Source of the DNA: DASQHM01 sp035632095
Lineage (GTDB): Bacteria > Pseudomonadota > Alphaproteobacteria > Ferrovibrionales > Ferrovibrionaceae
Direction: 5' to 3'
NCBI GenBank assembly: GCA_035632095.1
Contig: DASQHM010000122.1
Span: forward strand, 1-6,167
DNA length: 6,167 nt
The notes under the pieces were generated by a model that worked only from the letters and a program-made list of their open reading frames with translations, was not told the origin of the DNA and searched no databases. Below, in pieces: positions 5,574 to 6,167 of this stretch. The translations under genes and the position numbers were made by a program. Position 1 is the first letter of the stretch; every line of letters starts with the position of its first letter.

Positions 5574-6167
5574 TCTGAGTGCGGTGCATGACGCGCCGCG
5601 CGGCGTCGTCGAACGGGTCGCGGCGGTGCATGGTGCATCGGTTGTCCCACAGCACAAGATCGCCGACCCGCCAAACGTGCGTCCACGCGAAATCCGGGCG
5701 CTCGGCGTATGACCAAAGTTCGTCCAGCAGCGCTTCCGACTCTTCCAGAGCGAGCCCCATGAGATAGGCGTTGCGCCGGCGGCCGAGGTAAAGCATGCGC
5801 CGGCCGGTTTCCGGATGCAGGCAAACCAGCGGATGCGCCGTCCCCGGCGAGGTGCGCGGATCGTCGTCGGCAATCACACCCTGACGCAGATATCCGCCGC
5901 TGTTGTAGGTGCCGTCGTGCTTGATGCGAAGCGACGCGATCTGTGCCTGCAATGCCGGTGGCAAGGCTTCATAGGCACGATACATGCTGCAGAACGACGT
6001 GTTGCCGCCGGCGGGCGGCACCTCCAGCGCATAGAGCATGCTCGCCTTGGGCGGTTGATCCAGGTAGGACATGTCCGTGTGCCACACCGCTTCGCCAGCG
6101 CCCAGACTGCCGATGGGTTGCCCGTTCTCGATCACGTTGGAGACGATGTAGATCTCGGGCAGGCCCT
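5542..6167 (-). CDS. TauD/TfdA-family Fe(II)/2-oxoglutarate-dependent dioxygenase (5' end beyond window)
   Basis: This family couples oxidative decarboxylation of 2-oxoglutarate to substrate hydroxylation, often releasing sulfite from taurine or cleaving aryloxyalkanoates. The frame stays open through the right edge, reading GLPEIYIVSN before the valine (GTG) at 6133-6135. That GTG is therefore internal and the true start is not in view; about 208 residues are visible. Counting from the GTG, the iron ligands are H19 and D21 (WHTDMSY) and H170 (WDNRCTMH). The 2-oxoglutarate arginine is R181, 11 residues after H170, and R185 follows four later. The GGNT threonine is T46. These spacings match TauD H99, D101, T126, H255, R266 and R270. 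The end GERRPSAS is close to the normal family end, so the gene looks intact in the visible part. Substrate cannot be assigned, as no transport or sulfonate genes are seen nearby. Its stop lies inside the convergent aminopeptidase gene. Confidence 0.93.
   Translation of the reverse strand, partial: GLPEIYIVSNVIENGQPIGSLGAGEAVWHTDMSYLDQPPKASMLYALEVPPAGGNTSFCSMYRAYEALPPALQAQIASLRIKHDGTYNSGGYLRQGVIADDDPRTSPGTAHPLVCLHPETGRRMLYLGRRRNAYLMGLALEESEALLDELWSYAERPDFAWTHVWRVGDLVLWDNRCTMHRRDPFDDAARRVMHRTQIKGERRPSAS

Overview
The window looks like chromosomal DNA from a GC-rich alphaproteobacterium, most likely of the order Hyphomicrobiales (Rhizobiales). This rests on the style of the UvrD, PrmA and aminopeptidase P proteins, the dominant G/C at third codon positions, and a DUF1127 protein. 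The assignment comes from reading the proteins by eye, not from a database search. I see no tRNA, rRNA, CRISPR array, insertion sequence, phage gene or toxin/defence cassette.

Layout: (1) The left edge carries the C-terminal part of a UvrD/PcrA-type DNA helicase on the + strand. (2) prmA, the ribosomal protein L11 methyltransferase, overlaps its 3' end by 17 bp and probably starts at TTG. (3) 47 bp further on is a secreted ModA-like solute-binding protein with a strong Shine-Dalgarno (SD). Its stop codon lies inside a perfect 13-bp hairpin that also serves as a good terminator for the gene converging on it. (4) That gene, on the - strand, is a 93-residue DUF1127 protein. (5) A 196-bp divergent intergenic region with an AT-rich core and several short inverted repeats separates it from (6) a large + strand M24 Xaa-Pro aminopeptidase. 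It has all five metal ligands and an unusual N-terminal extension of about 70 residues. (7) A - strand TauD/TfdA-family Fe(II)/2-oxoglutarate dioxygenase runs off the right edge. Its 3' end overlaps the aminopeptidase 3' end by 32 bp.

Functionally this is mostly housekeeping: DNA repair/replication helicase, ribosomal protein methylation and peptide turnover. Accessory genes are mixed in: an orphan solute receptor, a small putative RNA-associated regulator, and a dioxygenase of unknown substrate. From memory, helicase, prmA and aminopeptidase P are near neighbours in some Bradyrhizobium relatives, so the solute-binding protein and DUF1127 gene may be an insertion into that group. I do not see a convincing new multi-gene system. 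The points most worth a second look are the changed ligand-pocket residues of the ModA-like protein, the N-terminal extension of the aminopeptidase, the shared terminator, and the 3' overlap of the last two genes.
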